Assembly: GCA_965248715.1 (NCBI GenBank)
Contig: CBDFKB010000007.1
Location: forward strand, 806,001 to 870,000
Source of the DNA: CBDFKB01 sp965248715
Lineage (GTDB): Bacteria; Pseudomonadota; Alphaproteobacteria; Rhizobiales; Rhizobiaceae
Direction of reading: 5' to 3'
Length of the DNA stretch: 64,000 nt
In this document: piece by piece, positions 51,978 to 60,591 of the stretch
How positions within the stretch are numbered: position 1 is the stretch's first letter
Layout of the letters: every line of letters begins with the position of its first letter
Translations under genes and position numbers: made by a program
Notes under the pieces: generated by a model
The model's input: only the letters and a program-made list of their open reading frames with translations
The model's database searches: none
What the model was told of the DNA's origin: nothing

Positions 51978-54485
51978 ATGAAGAACTACGCAAGAGCGGT
52001 AGTAATCGGTGGAGGTGTCGTTGGTGTGGGCACGCTTTATCACCTCGCCAAAAAGGGTTGGGACGATGTGGTGCTGCTCGAACGCCGGGAGTTGACATCC
52101 GGCTCAACCTGGCACGCCGCGGGCCTGTTGCCCCTGTTTAACATGAGCTATTCGGTCGGTCAGATACACAAATATTCGGTCGCATTTTATGAGCGGCTCG
52201 GCCAGGAGGTCGACAAGGATGTTGGCCTACGCCTGGTTTCCAACATTCGCCTGGCCCGCCAGGAAGACCGCATGGACGAGTACCGCTATTATGCCGGCGT
52301 CGCCGAGACCATCGGCATCAATGTTAAATTCCTGACCCCGGACGAACTCAAGGAAATTTGGCCGCTTTGCAACACCGATGGCCTGTTGGGCGCGATCCAG
52401 CACCCGGATGACGGCTATGTGCAACCGGCGGATTTGACTCAGGCAATGGCGGCCGGCGCCCGCAACATGGGCGCCACCATTCACCGCAACACTACGGTGA
52501 CCGCAATTAATCAAAAGCCGAACGATGAATGGGTGTTGACTACCGACAAGGGCGAGATTACCTGCGAGCATTTGATTACTGCGACCGGCAATTTCGCCCG
52601 CAAAACCGGCCAGATGATCGGTATTGATATTCCGGTGATCCCGGTCGAGCACCAGTTCATCGTTACCGAGGCCCATCCCGAAATTAAACAACGGCACGCT
52701 GATGGCCTGCCGGAAATGGGTGTACTGCGCGAAAGCGACTCTTCCTGGTATATGCGCGAAGAGGCCGGTGGGCTGCTGCTTGGCCCCTACGAAAAGGGCG
52801 CGCCTTGCTGCTATATCGACGGCCCGGACGAAAACAGTGAATACGAACTGTTTCAAGAAGATCTGGAGCGTCTTGAACCGCATATCGAGACCGCAATCGC
52901 GCGGGTGCCGGCGTTTGGCGAAGTCGGCATCAAGCAGGTCTATAATGGCGCGATCTGCTACACCCCAGATGGCTCACCGATTATCGGACCGGCCTGGGGC
53001 AAACGCAATTTGTGGTTCAACGAAGGCCATTCCTTCGGGGTAACGGCTGCCGGTGGTGCCGGCTGGCAGTTGGCTGAATGGATCGTCGACGGCGAACCGA
53101 CCATCGACATGATGGGGGTCGACCCGCGCCGCTTCGGACCTTATGCCAGCGAAGGTTATATGCTGGAAAAAAACCGAGAAGCTTATGCCAATGTCTTTAC
53201 CGTGCATTATCCGGATGAGGAACGCATTGCCGCGCGGCCGTTAAAACGCGCTCCGTGCTACGGTCGCATGAAGGCGCTCGGCGCGGTGTTCGGCTCGGTC
53301 TACGGCTGGGAGCGGCCTAACTGGTTCGCACCCGAAAACACAGGCATCAAAATCACCGATTTAAACAAGCCGGATCTGATCACCAACCACAACCACCCGG
53401 AGCCGGATGAAAATGGTGAGGTCAAGGAGATCTGGTCGTTCCGGCGTTCGAATTATTTCGAGCATGTCGGCGCTGAAGTGAAAAACGTTCATGAAAATGC
53501 TGGCCTGCTCGACATGTCGGCGTTCGCCAAATGCTGGATCGCCGGGCCAGGTGCCGAGCAATGGCTGGATTCGGTGCTGGCCAATCGGGTGCCGAAGAAA
53601 ATCGGTGGCCTTGGCCTATGCCATTTGCTGACCTCGCGCGGCGGCGTGCGCTCGGAGTTTACGGTTTTTAAGGCGGCGGAAAACGGATATTATCTGGTCT
53701 CGGCCGGGGCGTATGAGCGCCACGACCATGATTGCCTGGAAAAGGCAATGCCGCGCGACGGCTCAGTGTCGATGACGCCGATGACTAACCAATGGGGGGT
53801 ATTGGTGCTGGCCGGCCCACGCGCGCGCGACATTTTGCGCAAATTGACCCGGACCGACCTTTCCAGCAACGCGTTCCGTTGGCTGACCGGCAAGAAGATC
53901 AGTGTTGGTAACGCCAGTGCTTATGGGATGCGGGTCAATTTCGTTGGCGAACTCGGCTGGGAACTGCATCACCCAATCGAGCAGCAAAACACCATTTTCG
54001 ACCACATCATGAAAGCCGGCGAAGAGTTCGGTATCCGCCCGTTCGGCATTCGCGCCATGGATGCGATGCGGCTGGAGAAATCCTATCGATTGATCCCGCG
54101 CGAATTGTCGATCGAGTATTCGGCCTATGAAAGTGGTCTCGACCGTTTCATCAAGCCGGATAAGGCGTTTATTGGCCGTGATAGGTTGGTCAAACGCCAT
54201 GAAAACGGCGATGATTGGTCGTTTGTAACCATGGAAGTGCATGACATTATCGATGCCGACGCACGCGGCTCTGAACCGATCCGCAAGAACGGCAAATTGG
54301 TCGGACGCGCCACGTCGGGCGGTTATGGCTGGCGCCTTGGAAAATCGCTTGTGCTGGCCATGGTCAGGCCCGAATTGGCGGCCATCGGCAACGAAATGGA
54401 AATCGACATTCTCGGCAATCGGCATCGTACAACGATAATCGAGGAAAGCCCGTTCGACCCTGGCAACGAACGGTTGCGCGGCTGA
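51978..54485 (+). CDS. dimethylglycine/sarcosine dehydrogenase-like GcvT-fusion protein
   Basis: An 835-residue flavoprotein with the plan of DMGDH/SARDH: an N-terminal DAO oxidoreductase (residues 1-370; FAD motif IGGGVVGVGTLYHLA at 10-24), an FAO linker domain (about 375-430), and a C-terminal aminomethyltransferase (GcvT) fold (about 430-830) that binds tetrahydrofolate. STWHAAGL (His46) matches the site where this family links FAD covalently. The likely reaction is oxidative demethylation of a methylated glycine with transfer of the one-carbon unit to THF. Substrate (dimethylglycine, sarcosine or another N-methyl amine) is not resolved. A GlxA-type regulator lies two genes downstream on the other strand. 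Confidence 0.88.
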   Translation: MKNYARAVVIGGGVVGVGTLYHLAKKGWDDVVLLERRELTSGSTWHAAGLLPLFNMSYSVGQIHKYSVAFYERLGQEVDKDVGLRLVSNIRLARQEDRMDEYRYYAGVAETIGINVKFLTPDELKEIWPLCNTDGLLGAIQHPDDGYVQPADLTQAMAAGARNMGATIHRNTTVTAINQKPNDEWVLTTDKGEITCEHLITATGNFARKTGQMIGIDIPVIPVEHQFIVTEAHPEIKQRHADGLPEMGVLRESDSSWYMREEAGGLLLGPYEKGAPCCYIDGPDENSEYELFQEDLERLEPHIETAIARVPAFGEVGIKQVYNGAICYTPDGSPIIGPAWGKRNLWFNEGHSFGVTAAGGAGWQLAEWIVDGEPTIDMMGVDPRRFGPYASEGYMLEKNREAYANVFTVHYPDEERIAARPLKRAPCYGRMKALGAVFGSVYGWERPNWFAPENTGIKITDLNKPDLITNHNHPEPDENGEVKEIWSFRRSNYFEHVGAEVKNVHENAGLLDMSAFAKCWIAGPGAEQWLDSVLANRVPKKIGGLGLCHLLTSRGGVRSEFTVFKAAENGYYLVSAGAYERHDHDCLEKAMPRDGSVSMTPMTNQWGVLVLAGPRARDILRKLTRTDLSSNAFRWLTGKKISVGNASAYGMRVNFVGELGWELHHPIEQQNTIFDHIMKAGEEFGIRPFGIRAMDAMRLEKSYRLIPRELSIEYSAYESGLDRFIKPDKAFIGRDRLVKRHENGDDWSFVTMEVHDIIDADARGSEPIRKNGKLVGRATSGGYGWRLGKSLVLAMVRPELAAIGNEMEIDILGNRHRTTIIEESPFDPGNERLRG

Positions 54486-54574
54486 TCCAGCACTGCCGGG
54501 GTTGTAGAAGGCCTTTACCATTTCAAATCAGAGGATTACGATTGCCAGCAACGCAGTGTGTGGGGCAGGCTTAG

Positions 54575-55435
54575 GTGAACAAAGGCACGATAACGGGCCC
54601 AATTGCGATGATGCCGGTTGGCATCCGCAGTGGTTACCTGTTGCTGGTTGCAATTGGGCTTTGTCTTACCCTTTTAGCCCGCGCCGCGGCTGAGCCGTCG
54701 ATCGCCGACCGGCCTGGTCGCACCTTGTCGATGGTCAACGCATTGGCTGCTGGCCAATGGCGCGAACTTGAGGCCGGGCTTGAATTCCTGCAGGTCAACA
54801 CCGCAACCGGCACCTCGGCTTTGGCGGTGCGTATCGATAATTCCCGGTTTCGCCTCGAAGTAGCAATCCAACGGCGCGCCAGCGGCGAGACCGCAGCCGA
54901 AATGGGCAAGCGGTTGGGCGCAGTATTGGCGGTCAATGGTGGATTTTTCGCCAAGGACGCCAAGGGCAATTTCTCGCCGGTCGGCATGCTCAAGGTCGGC
55001 GGTGAATTGATTTCGCCTGCTTGGTCGCGGGTAATGGGCGGTTTTTTGGCGCTTAGCGATGATGGTCCCGATATCTTACCGTCGGCAAATGGCGCGCCCG
55101 ATACTGGCACCGTATTGCAATCACGCCCGGTGCTGATCGATCCAGGCGGGGTATGGGCCATGCGCCGCAATCGCGGCAGGCCGGAGCGGCGCACCATTTT
55201 GTGCCGGAAAACCGATCAGCAATTGATCTTGTTTGCAATCGTAATGGGCGGCATGAGCCTTTACGAGGCCGGCTGGACCATGCTTGCCAGCCAGTCAGGC
55301 GGGTTCTTCGGTTGCGACAGCGCTTTAGCACTCGACGGCGGCGGCTCGACTCAGGTTTGGTTCGCCGACCGCACGGATTTGGATTTTCGGGGTATCACAG
55401 CGGTCCACAATGCACTGCTTATTATGCGAAAATGA
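54575..55435 (+). CDS. phosphodiester glycosidase family (NAGPA/DUF2233) protein
   Basis: A 286-residue exported protein with a signal-like helix (GYLLLVAIGLCLTLLARAAA). The DUF2233/NAGPA domain is recognised by AVNGGFFAKDAKGNFSPVG (about residue 115) and the C-terminal FGCDSALALDGGGSTQVWF with the ALDGGGS signature. Relatives cleave GlcNAc-1-phosphodiesters, for example in lysosomal targeting or in bacterial polymer turnover; the substrate here is unknown, perhaps a cell-surface phosphodiester glycan. GTG at 54575 is used; an ATG at 54608 is an alternative. It follows the dehydrogenase by 89 nt, probably without functional link, and is followed by a cluster of mosaic repeats. Confidence 0.82.
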   Translation: MNKGTITGPIAMMPVGIRSGYLLLVAIGLCLTLLARAAAEPSIADRPGRTLSMVNALAAGQWRELEAGLEFLQVNTATGTSALAVRIDNSRFRLEVAIQRRASGETAAEMGKRLGAVLAVNGGFFAKDAKGNFSPVGMLKVGGELISPAWSRVMGGFLALSDDGPDILPSANGAPDTGTVLQSRPVLIDPGGVWAMRRNRGRPERRTILCRKTDQQLILFAIVMGGMSLYEAGWTMLASQSGGFFGCDSALALDGGGSTQVWFADRTDLDFRGITAVHNALLIMRK

Positions 55436-55448
55436 TAATCACTAGAGC

Positions 55449-55677
55449 CGTGTCGCCCAAAAGTGGGTACCGGTTTTGGGAAAAACGACACGCATAAACA
55501 AAGAGATAGCGCGACGAAGCTATTACAAGCGCTATGCCGTGTCGCCCAAAAGTGGGTACCGGTTTTGGGAAAACGACACGCATAAACAATCAGATAGCGC
55601 GACGAAGCTATTCCAACGCTTCGTGACAAGCGCTATGCCGTGTCGCCCAAAACCGGTGCCCACTTTTGGGTGACACA
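55449..55677 (+). repeat. cluster of alpha-headed mosaic elements (two and a partial)
   Basis: Element 1 (55449-55534) lacks about 13 bp of tail (AGCTATTACAAGCGCT). Element 2 (55537-55634) is complete. A third, partial head (55637-55677) has the hairpin loop in opposite order (CCCAAAACCGGTGCCCACTTTTGGG), i.e. an inverted head. All use GTGTCGCCC instead of GTGTCACCC, so they are a local subfamily that probably arose by duplication. Confidence 0.92.
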
Positions 55678-55737
55678 CTCAAGTAAGCGCCGCGGTGTCA
55701 CAAATGAGCCAATATTAAGTTCCCTTGGTCTAAGGCA

Positions 55738-56721
55738 CTAAACCCGTTCTTGTTGCGGCGAGCGGCCGTACAATTCGCGGTAGCATTTGGAAAAGTGCGA
55801 GGCCGATACGAAACCGCAGGCGATTGCCACTTCAACCACCGGCATCGAGGACTGCATCAACAAATGCCGTGCCCGGTCGAGCCTGACCTCTAGATAATAG
55901 CGTGCCGGCGAGCGGCCCATGTTTTTCTGGAACAGGCGTTCGATCTGCCGCCGGGACAGGCCGGCATGCTGGGCGATATCGACCAGTGACAATGGCTCGG
56001 CGATGTTTGATTCCATATATTCAATAATGGACAGAACCTTGTTGTTCTGGATCCCAAGCCGCGCTCTTAGCGGCAACCGCTGGCGGTCATGCGGACCACG
56101 TACCCGGTCAGTCAGCGCCTGTTCGCAAACCCGGTTGACCAGGTTCTCGCCATGCTCCGCACCGATGATCGACAACATCATGTCCAGCGCCGCCGTGCCA
56201 CCCGCGCAGGTATAGATCTTGCTATCGATTTCATACAGATCGGCATAAACTTCGACATTGGGAAAGCGCTCCGTGAAGCCCGGCAAGTTCTCCCAATGGA
56301 TCGCGCAGCGCCTGCCATCTAATAGACCGGCTGCCGCCAGCAAATGCGCAGCGGTGCAAATTCCTCCCACCGCTACGCCACGGTTTTTATTTTCGCGCAG
56401 ATAGGCATATAGCGAACGGTTCTCGGCCTGCTCGACATGAATGCCCGAACACACAAACATCATCGATGGCCGATTTGAAGTGGTCAGCGTTGCCCGCTCC
56501 CGGTCAAGGGTGCACTCGACCGATAATTGTATGCCGTTCGAAGCCCGAACAGGATTGCCGTCAAACGAAGTCAGGCGCCAGCTATAAGCTTCAAAGCCCA
56601 GCATTCTGTTGGCTAGGCGCAAAGGTTCGATTGCTGTCGCAAACGCCAGCATCGAAAAATTTGGAACAAGAAAAAATACGATCGAGCGGGTTGCTTCGCG
56701 ATCGAAATTCAACGTCGCCAT
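55738..56721 (-). CDS. GlxA-family regulator (DJ-1/PfpI plus AraC domains)
   Basis: A 327-residue transcription factor. The N-terminal DJ-1/PfpI-like sensor domain spans about residues 10-185 (SIVFFLVPNFSMLAFATAIE; VAVGGICTAAHLLAAAGLLDG), and the C-terminal AraC domain contains two helix-turn-helix motifs (LSLVDIAQHAGLSRRQIERL and VVEVAIACGFVSASHFSKCY, with GRSPARYYLEVRLDRARHLL between). The plan is that of GbdR, which senses glycine betaine and dimethylglycine in pseudomonads and controls demethylation genes. The dimethylglycine dehydrogenase-like gene nearby makes the same role plausible here, by inference. Start at 56721 chosen from the family. Confidence 0.85.
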   Translation of the reverse strand: MATLNFDREATRSIVFFLVPNFSMLAFATAIEPLRLANRMLGFEAYSWRLTSFDGNPVRASNGIQLSVECTLDRERATLTTSNRPSMMFVCSGIHVEQAENRSLYAYLRENKNRGVAVGGICTAAHLLAAAGLLDGRRCAIHWENLPGFTERFPNVEVYADLYEIDSKIYTCAGGTAALDMMLSIIGAEHGENLVNRVCEQALTDRVRGPHDRQRLPLRARLGIQNNKVLSIIEYMESNIAEPLSLVDIAQHAGLSRRQIERLFQKNMGRSPARYYLEVRLDRARHLLMQSSMPVVEVAIACGFVSASHFSKCYRELYGRSPQQERV

Positions 56722-56859
56722 CAATAGGGGCCCTCTAGAACTGGGCGGCAAACAATTCCCAGCTACTAAGGCGGTGACACTGGCAGAAAAATATCGCTTT
56801 TGAAATAGGGAAAATTCCGGCCCGCTAAATCCCGGTACAAGCGCTCGCTGCAGGAAAAT

Positions 56860-57729
56860 TTATCGCCAAAGATCGTCACACCACATGCGGGTCAAAGCGG
56901 CACGATAGTTGGGGTGGGCGTACTGCATGCCTAGCAACGATTTAGACTTTTTATTCGATACCCGCTTGTTCTCACTATAAAATGATCGCGCCATCGGCGA
57001 AAGATCGGCGTTGTCGAAATCGATGCTGGGCGGCGGCTCGCGGCCGGCCAAGCGATGGGCGAAATCGACCACATCTTGCGGTGGTGCCGGTTCGTCGTCG
57101 GTGATGTTAATAATGCCGTCGACCCGCATCAGCGCCGCGATGCGGGTCGCGGTGGCGATATCGTCGACATGGATGCGATTAAACACCTGGCCCGGCTTAA
57201 CCAAACGCCTTGCGGTACCGTTCTCGATATTGACGAAAACATTGCGGCCAGGCCCGTAAATGCCGCCAAGGCGCAGGATCGTTAGGGGTACTTGGCGCTG
57301 GTCGGTAAATTGGCGCCATTTTGCCTCTGCCACCATGCGGCGTTTGGAACGCATCGATACCGGTTGACACGCGCTGTCTTCCTTAACCACGGCGCCATTG
57401 TGGTCGCCATAAACCCCAACGGTCGAATAATAACCGATCCACGCGAGATTGTCGGCCATTTGCAGCCGTTCGCCCGCCGCGCGCAGCACCGGATCGCCAT
57501 CGTTATCGGGCGCGCTCGATATTAGCACATGGGTGGCATCGCCAATGGCTGTGTCAAGATCGCCCCGAACCGACATGCCATCGAACGCAACAGGGGTGAT
57601 GCCGGCTTCAGCCAGGACTGCAAAATTTTCCAGCGAACGAGTAGTGCCGACGATTGAGCACGCCTGGTCGCCGATCGTGCGGGCAAATGCGCGTGCCGAA
57701 TAGCCGGCACCAAAGATGACAAGTTTCAA
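56860..57729 (-). CDS. SDR-family NAD(P)-binding protein (YeeZ-like)
   Basis: A 289-residue protein with an N-terminal Rossmann fold (KLVIFGAGYSARAFARTIG, GxGxxA-type) and the layout of atypical extended short-chain dehydrogenases: YYSTVGVYGDHNG near residue 100 and LTILRLGGIYGPGRN near 155. The active-site Tyr-x3-Lys is not obvious, which fits the atypical YeeZ/SDR_a5 group. Function is unknown; relatives are annotated as epimerases or reductases. It ends the gene pair with queG (7 nt gap, same strand), a linkage seen in other rhizobia to my knowledge. No distinct start ambiguity exists. Confidence 0.8.
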   Translation of the reverse strand: MKLVIFGAGYSARAFARTIGDQACSIVGTTRSLENFAVLAEAGITPVAFDGMSVRGDLDTAIGDATHVLISSAPDNDGDPVLRAAGERLQMADNLAWIGYYSTVGVYGDHNGAVVKEDSACQPVSMRSKRRMVAEAKWRQFTDQRQVPLTILRLGGIYGPGRNVFVNIENGTARRLVKPGQVFNRIHVDDIATATRIAALMRVDGIINITDDEPAPPQDVVDFAHRLAGREPPPSIDFDNADLSPMARSFYSENKRVSNKKSKSLLGMQYAHPNYRAALTRMWCDDLWR

Positions 57730-57736
57730 TTCTGCC

Positions 57737-58879
57737 TCATTTGGGACCTGCTAACCATTCCGCGCGCACATCCGGTTCGTCCTGCTGGGCCAGCCCGGCT
57801 GCGGCTTTTTCGCTAAATATTTTTGCCGGCACCAACCTCGCCAGCGCCCAGATGGCCGCCCCGCGCACCAATGCGGATCGATCGCGCGTTAACCGTTCGG
57901 CATCGCCGGCAAGAGCAGGCATGGCGGAATTGCCGATTGCGATCGCCACATTACGGACGAACCGGTCGCGACCGATCCGTTTGATCGGCGAGCCGGAAAA
58001 ATGTGTGCGAAAACCCGCGTCATCGAGCCGGCTCAATTCGCTTAGTCCAGGCGCTGTTAAATCGTCACGGGCAACAAACTTAATTTCTCTCGCGGTGCTG
58101 GCGAATTTGTTCCAAGGGCAAACCGCCAGACAATCGTCACAGCCGTAAATACGGTTGCCGATCGCAGCGCGAAACTCACGGTCAATCGGTCCGGCATGTT
58201 CGATGGTCAAATAGGAAATGCAGCGCCTGGCATCAATCTGGTAAGGGGCTGGAAACGCATTGGTCGGGCAGGCGTCAAGACAGGCCCGGCAATTGCCACA
58301 ATGGTCCGCTTCGGCCCGGTCTTGATCGAGCTCCAGGGTGGTCATCAGCACGCCGAGAAACAACCAGGAACCGAAATCTCGCGACACTAAATTGGTGTGT
58401 TTTCCCTGCCAACCGACTCCAGCGCTGGCGGCAATCGGTTTTTCCATTACCGGCGCGGTATCGACAAATACCTTTACCTCACCGCCGCCCCGCGCCACCA
58501 GTTTGCCAGCAAGGGTCTTTAGCCACCCCTTGAGCACACCGTGATAGTCGCGATTGCGGGCATAGACCGAAATCGCCCCCCGATCGCGGCGCCTGGTAAT
58601 CGTCAGCGGATCGTCCTGCGGCCCGTAATTGGCTCCGACCACCACCACCGAGCGGGCCTGTGGCCACAATTGGCCAGGCGTGCCACGGCGTCTTGCAGTG
58701 GTTTCGATCCAGGCCATGGTGCCGTGATATCCAGCACCGACGAAGGCGGCGAGATTTTCCTCGGCGCCGGCGATGTCGGCGGCCGCGGTCACCCGACATA
58801 TGTCAAACCCCAGTAGCTTCGCTTGTTGTTTTAGATAATCGCCAAGCGGATTGGTGGGAACAGGGCCTTTTGCCGACAC
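57737..58879 (-). CDS. queG: epoxyqueuosine reductase
   Basis: Last step of queuosine tRNA modification: reduces epoxyqueuosine using cobalamin and two [4Fe-4S] clusters. The 380-residue protein has the N-terminal B12/substrate domain (PVMEKPIAASAGVGWQGKHT with the catalytic Asp just before it in VFVDTAPV), the cluster motifs CGNCRACLDACPTN (about 194-206) and CDDCLAVCPWN (about 246-255), and a C-terminal HEAT-like region. It starts with GTG 2 nt upstream of which the glutathione transferase gene ends; an open upstream frame inside that gene is not used. Both cluster motifs have all eight Cys. Confidence 0.95.
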   Translation of the reverse strand: MSAKGPVPTNPLGDYLKQQAKLLGFDICRVTAAADIAGAEENLAAFVGAGYHGTMAWIETTARRRGTPGQLWPQARSVVVVGANYGPQDDPLTITRRRDRGAISVYARNRDYHGVLKGWLKTLAGKLVARGGGEVKVFVDTAPVMEKPIAASAGVGWQGKHTNLVSRDFGSWLFLGVLMTTLELDQDRAEADHCGNCRACLDACPTNAFPAPYQIDARRCISYLTIEHAGPIDREFRAAIGNRIYGCDDCLAVCPWNKFASTAREIKFVARDDLTAPGLSELSRLDDAGFRTHFSGSPIKRIGRDRFVRNVAIAIGNSAMPALAGDAERLTRDRSALVRGAAIWALARLVPAKIFSEKAAAGLAQQDEPDVRAEWLAGPK

Positions 58880-58880
58880 C

Positions 58881-59573
58881 CTAAAAGTCCAGATCGATAT
58901 AATGACTGGCCGGTGGCAGACCGCGCACCCGGTCTTCCAGCAATGGCCTAAACGACGGCCGTGACTTGACCCGCTGATACCAGTCCTTGGCGGCCGGTTG
59001 GTCAGCCCAATTAACCTCACCTAGATAATCAAGCACCGACATTGCCGCCGCCGCCGCGATATCGGCGTTGGATATCTTGGTACCGGCCAGCCAATTGCGC
59101 GAAGCAGCGAGCCAGCCAATATAGCCCAAATGGTGTTTCAAATTGGCCCGCCCGGCACGGATTAGCCCGGCATCCGGCGCGCCACCGCCCTCCTGCGGCA
59201 GCATAATCAGTTTGTGTACCCGTTCGCCGACCAGATATTGATTGACCTCCTGGTCGAGCTTCAACAAAAACCACTCAACCAACCGGCGCACTTCCGCGCG
59301 TACCACCGGGCTTTCCGGCATCAGCCGCCGTTCGCGCATCATGGCGCCGCGGGTTTCGTCAAGGAATTCGCCGACGACGATGCCACCGCAGATCGGATCG
59401 GCGCCGGCTTCCACAAGCACCGGCAATCCGCCAGCCGGGTTGAGCGCCAGAAATTCCTCGCGCCGCGACCACGGCGCCTCTTCGGTAAATTCCGCCGATG
59501 CGCCATATTCGCCCAGCAGCAGGCGCACATAACGCGAAGAAGCCGAGGTTGGATGATGGTAGAGTTTCAGCAT
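58881..59573 (-). CDS. glutathione S-transferase family protein
   Basis: A 230-residue GST. The thioredoxin-like N-domain (LKLYHHPTSASSRYVRLLLG; with the conserved cis-Pro in NPAGGLPVL near residue 52) is followed by an all-helical C-domain (about 90-225; NADIAAAAAMSVLDYLGEV). It resembles the FtsZ-neighbour or uncharacterised GST groups, so the conjugation substrate cannot be named. The start at 59573 is set by the family N-terminus. It is the first gene of a GST-queG-SDR run on the minus strand and divergent from uppP, an arrangement common in Hyphomicrobiales. Function in detoxification is inferred from family. Confidence 0.87.
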   Translation of the reverse strand: MLKLYHHPTSASSRYVRLLLGEYGASAEFTEEAPWSRREEFLALNPAGGLPVLVEAGADPICGGIVVGEFLDETRGAMMRERRLMPESPVVRAEVRRLVEWFLLKLDQEVNQYLVGERVHKLIMLPQEGGGAPDAGLIRAGRANLKHHLGYIGWLAASRNWLAGTKISNADIAAAAAMSVLDYLGEVNWADQPAAKDWYQRVKSRPSFRPLLEDRVRGLPPASHYIDLDF

Positions 59574-59753
59574 GAAGCCTGTCTTTGCAATAGAGGCGGG
59601 TTGCCAGCCTGCAAGGTCTCCTTGTATCGCAACGTGCATCCGCCGGGCAATAAGGCTATAGCACCCCGGCCATTCAAGTTGCGCCAATGATTCGACGCTA
59701 ATACTAAGTTCCCTTGGTATAGACCATCTTGTTTCCCGATCTGAAAGGCCGAC

Positions 59754-60560
59754 ATGCCCGACCAGACGATTATTGGTGCCCTGTTGCTGGGCTTTGTCGA
59801 AGGTTTGACCGAATTTCTGCCGGTTTCGTCGACCGGGCATATTTTGTTGCTCGGCCATTTCATCGGCTTTAATTCTACCGGCAAGACCTTCGAAGTGTTG
59901 ATCCAGCTTGGCGCGATCCTGGCCATCTTGACCGTCTATTTTTACAAATTGTGGGCAATCTTTCTGTCATTGCCGATCAGCCAGCGGGCACGGCGGTTCG
60001 TGATTGGGATTTTGCTGGCGTTCCTGCCGGCGGCCATTTTGGGCGCGTTATTGCATTCGTTCATCAAAACCGTACTGTTTGAAAGCCCCGAACTGATCTG
60101 CATCATGTTGATCATCGGCGGTGTGGTGCTGTTGGCGGTCGACCGTTTTGCTAGAGATCCGGTGCACACCGAGGTGATGGATTATCCGTTGGCGCTTTGT
60201 TTCAAGATCGGCTTGTTTCAATGTCTGGCGTTGGTGCCTGGCACGTCGCGATCCGGGGCGACGATTGCCGGCGCCCTATTGATGGGCACCGATAAACGTT
60301 CGGCGGCAGAATTTTCGTTTTTTCTTGCCATGCCTACCATGGCTGGTGCCTTTGCTTATGATCTTTATAAAAACCACAATGTGCTAAGCGCCGACGACGC
60401 CATGATGATCGCAGCCGGTTTCGTGGTGTCGTTCGTGGTCGCCGTATTCGTGGTACGATATCTGCTCGACTTCGTGTCGCGGCATGGATTTGCGTTGTTT
60501 GCCTGGTGGCGGATGATTGTTGGCACGGTTGGCTTGGCAGCGCTTTACTGGGTCAATTGA
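59754..60560 (+). CDS. uppP: undecaprenyl-diphosphatase
   Basis: Membrane enzyme (BacA/UppP) that dephosphorylates undecaprenyl pyrophosphate to recycle the lipid carrier for peptidoglycan and other envelope polymers. The 268-residue protein has both catalytic blocks: EGLTEFLPVSSTGHI (residues 16-30) and PGTSRSGATI (about 161-170), with eight helices in total. Length is typical. It is preceded by a TTCCCTTGGTATA motif at about 59702-59720 and a short gap to the divergent GST gene, and followed closely by a convergent NDUFA9-like gene 31 nt away. Identification is certain; overexpression of it in other bacteria gives bacitracin resistance. Confidence 0.97.
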   Translation: MPDQTIIGALLLGFVEGLTEFLPVSSTGHILLLGHFIGFNSTGKTFEVLIQLGAILAILTVYFYKLWAIFLSLPISQRARRFVIGILLAFLPAAILGALLHSFIKTVLFESPELICIMLIIGGVVLLAVDRFARDPVHTEVMDYPLALCFKIGLFQCLALVPGTSRSGATIAGALLMGTDKRSAAEFSFFLAMPTMAGAFAYDLYKNHNVLSADDAMMIAAGFVVSFVVAVFVVRYLLDFVSRHGFALFAWWRMIVGTVGLAALYWVN

Positions 60561-60591
60561 CCGCAACGGCGGAGGCTGCGGACGGGCCCGC

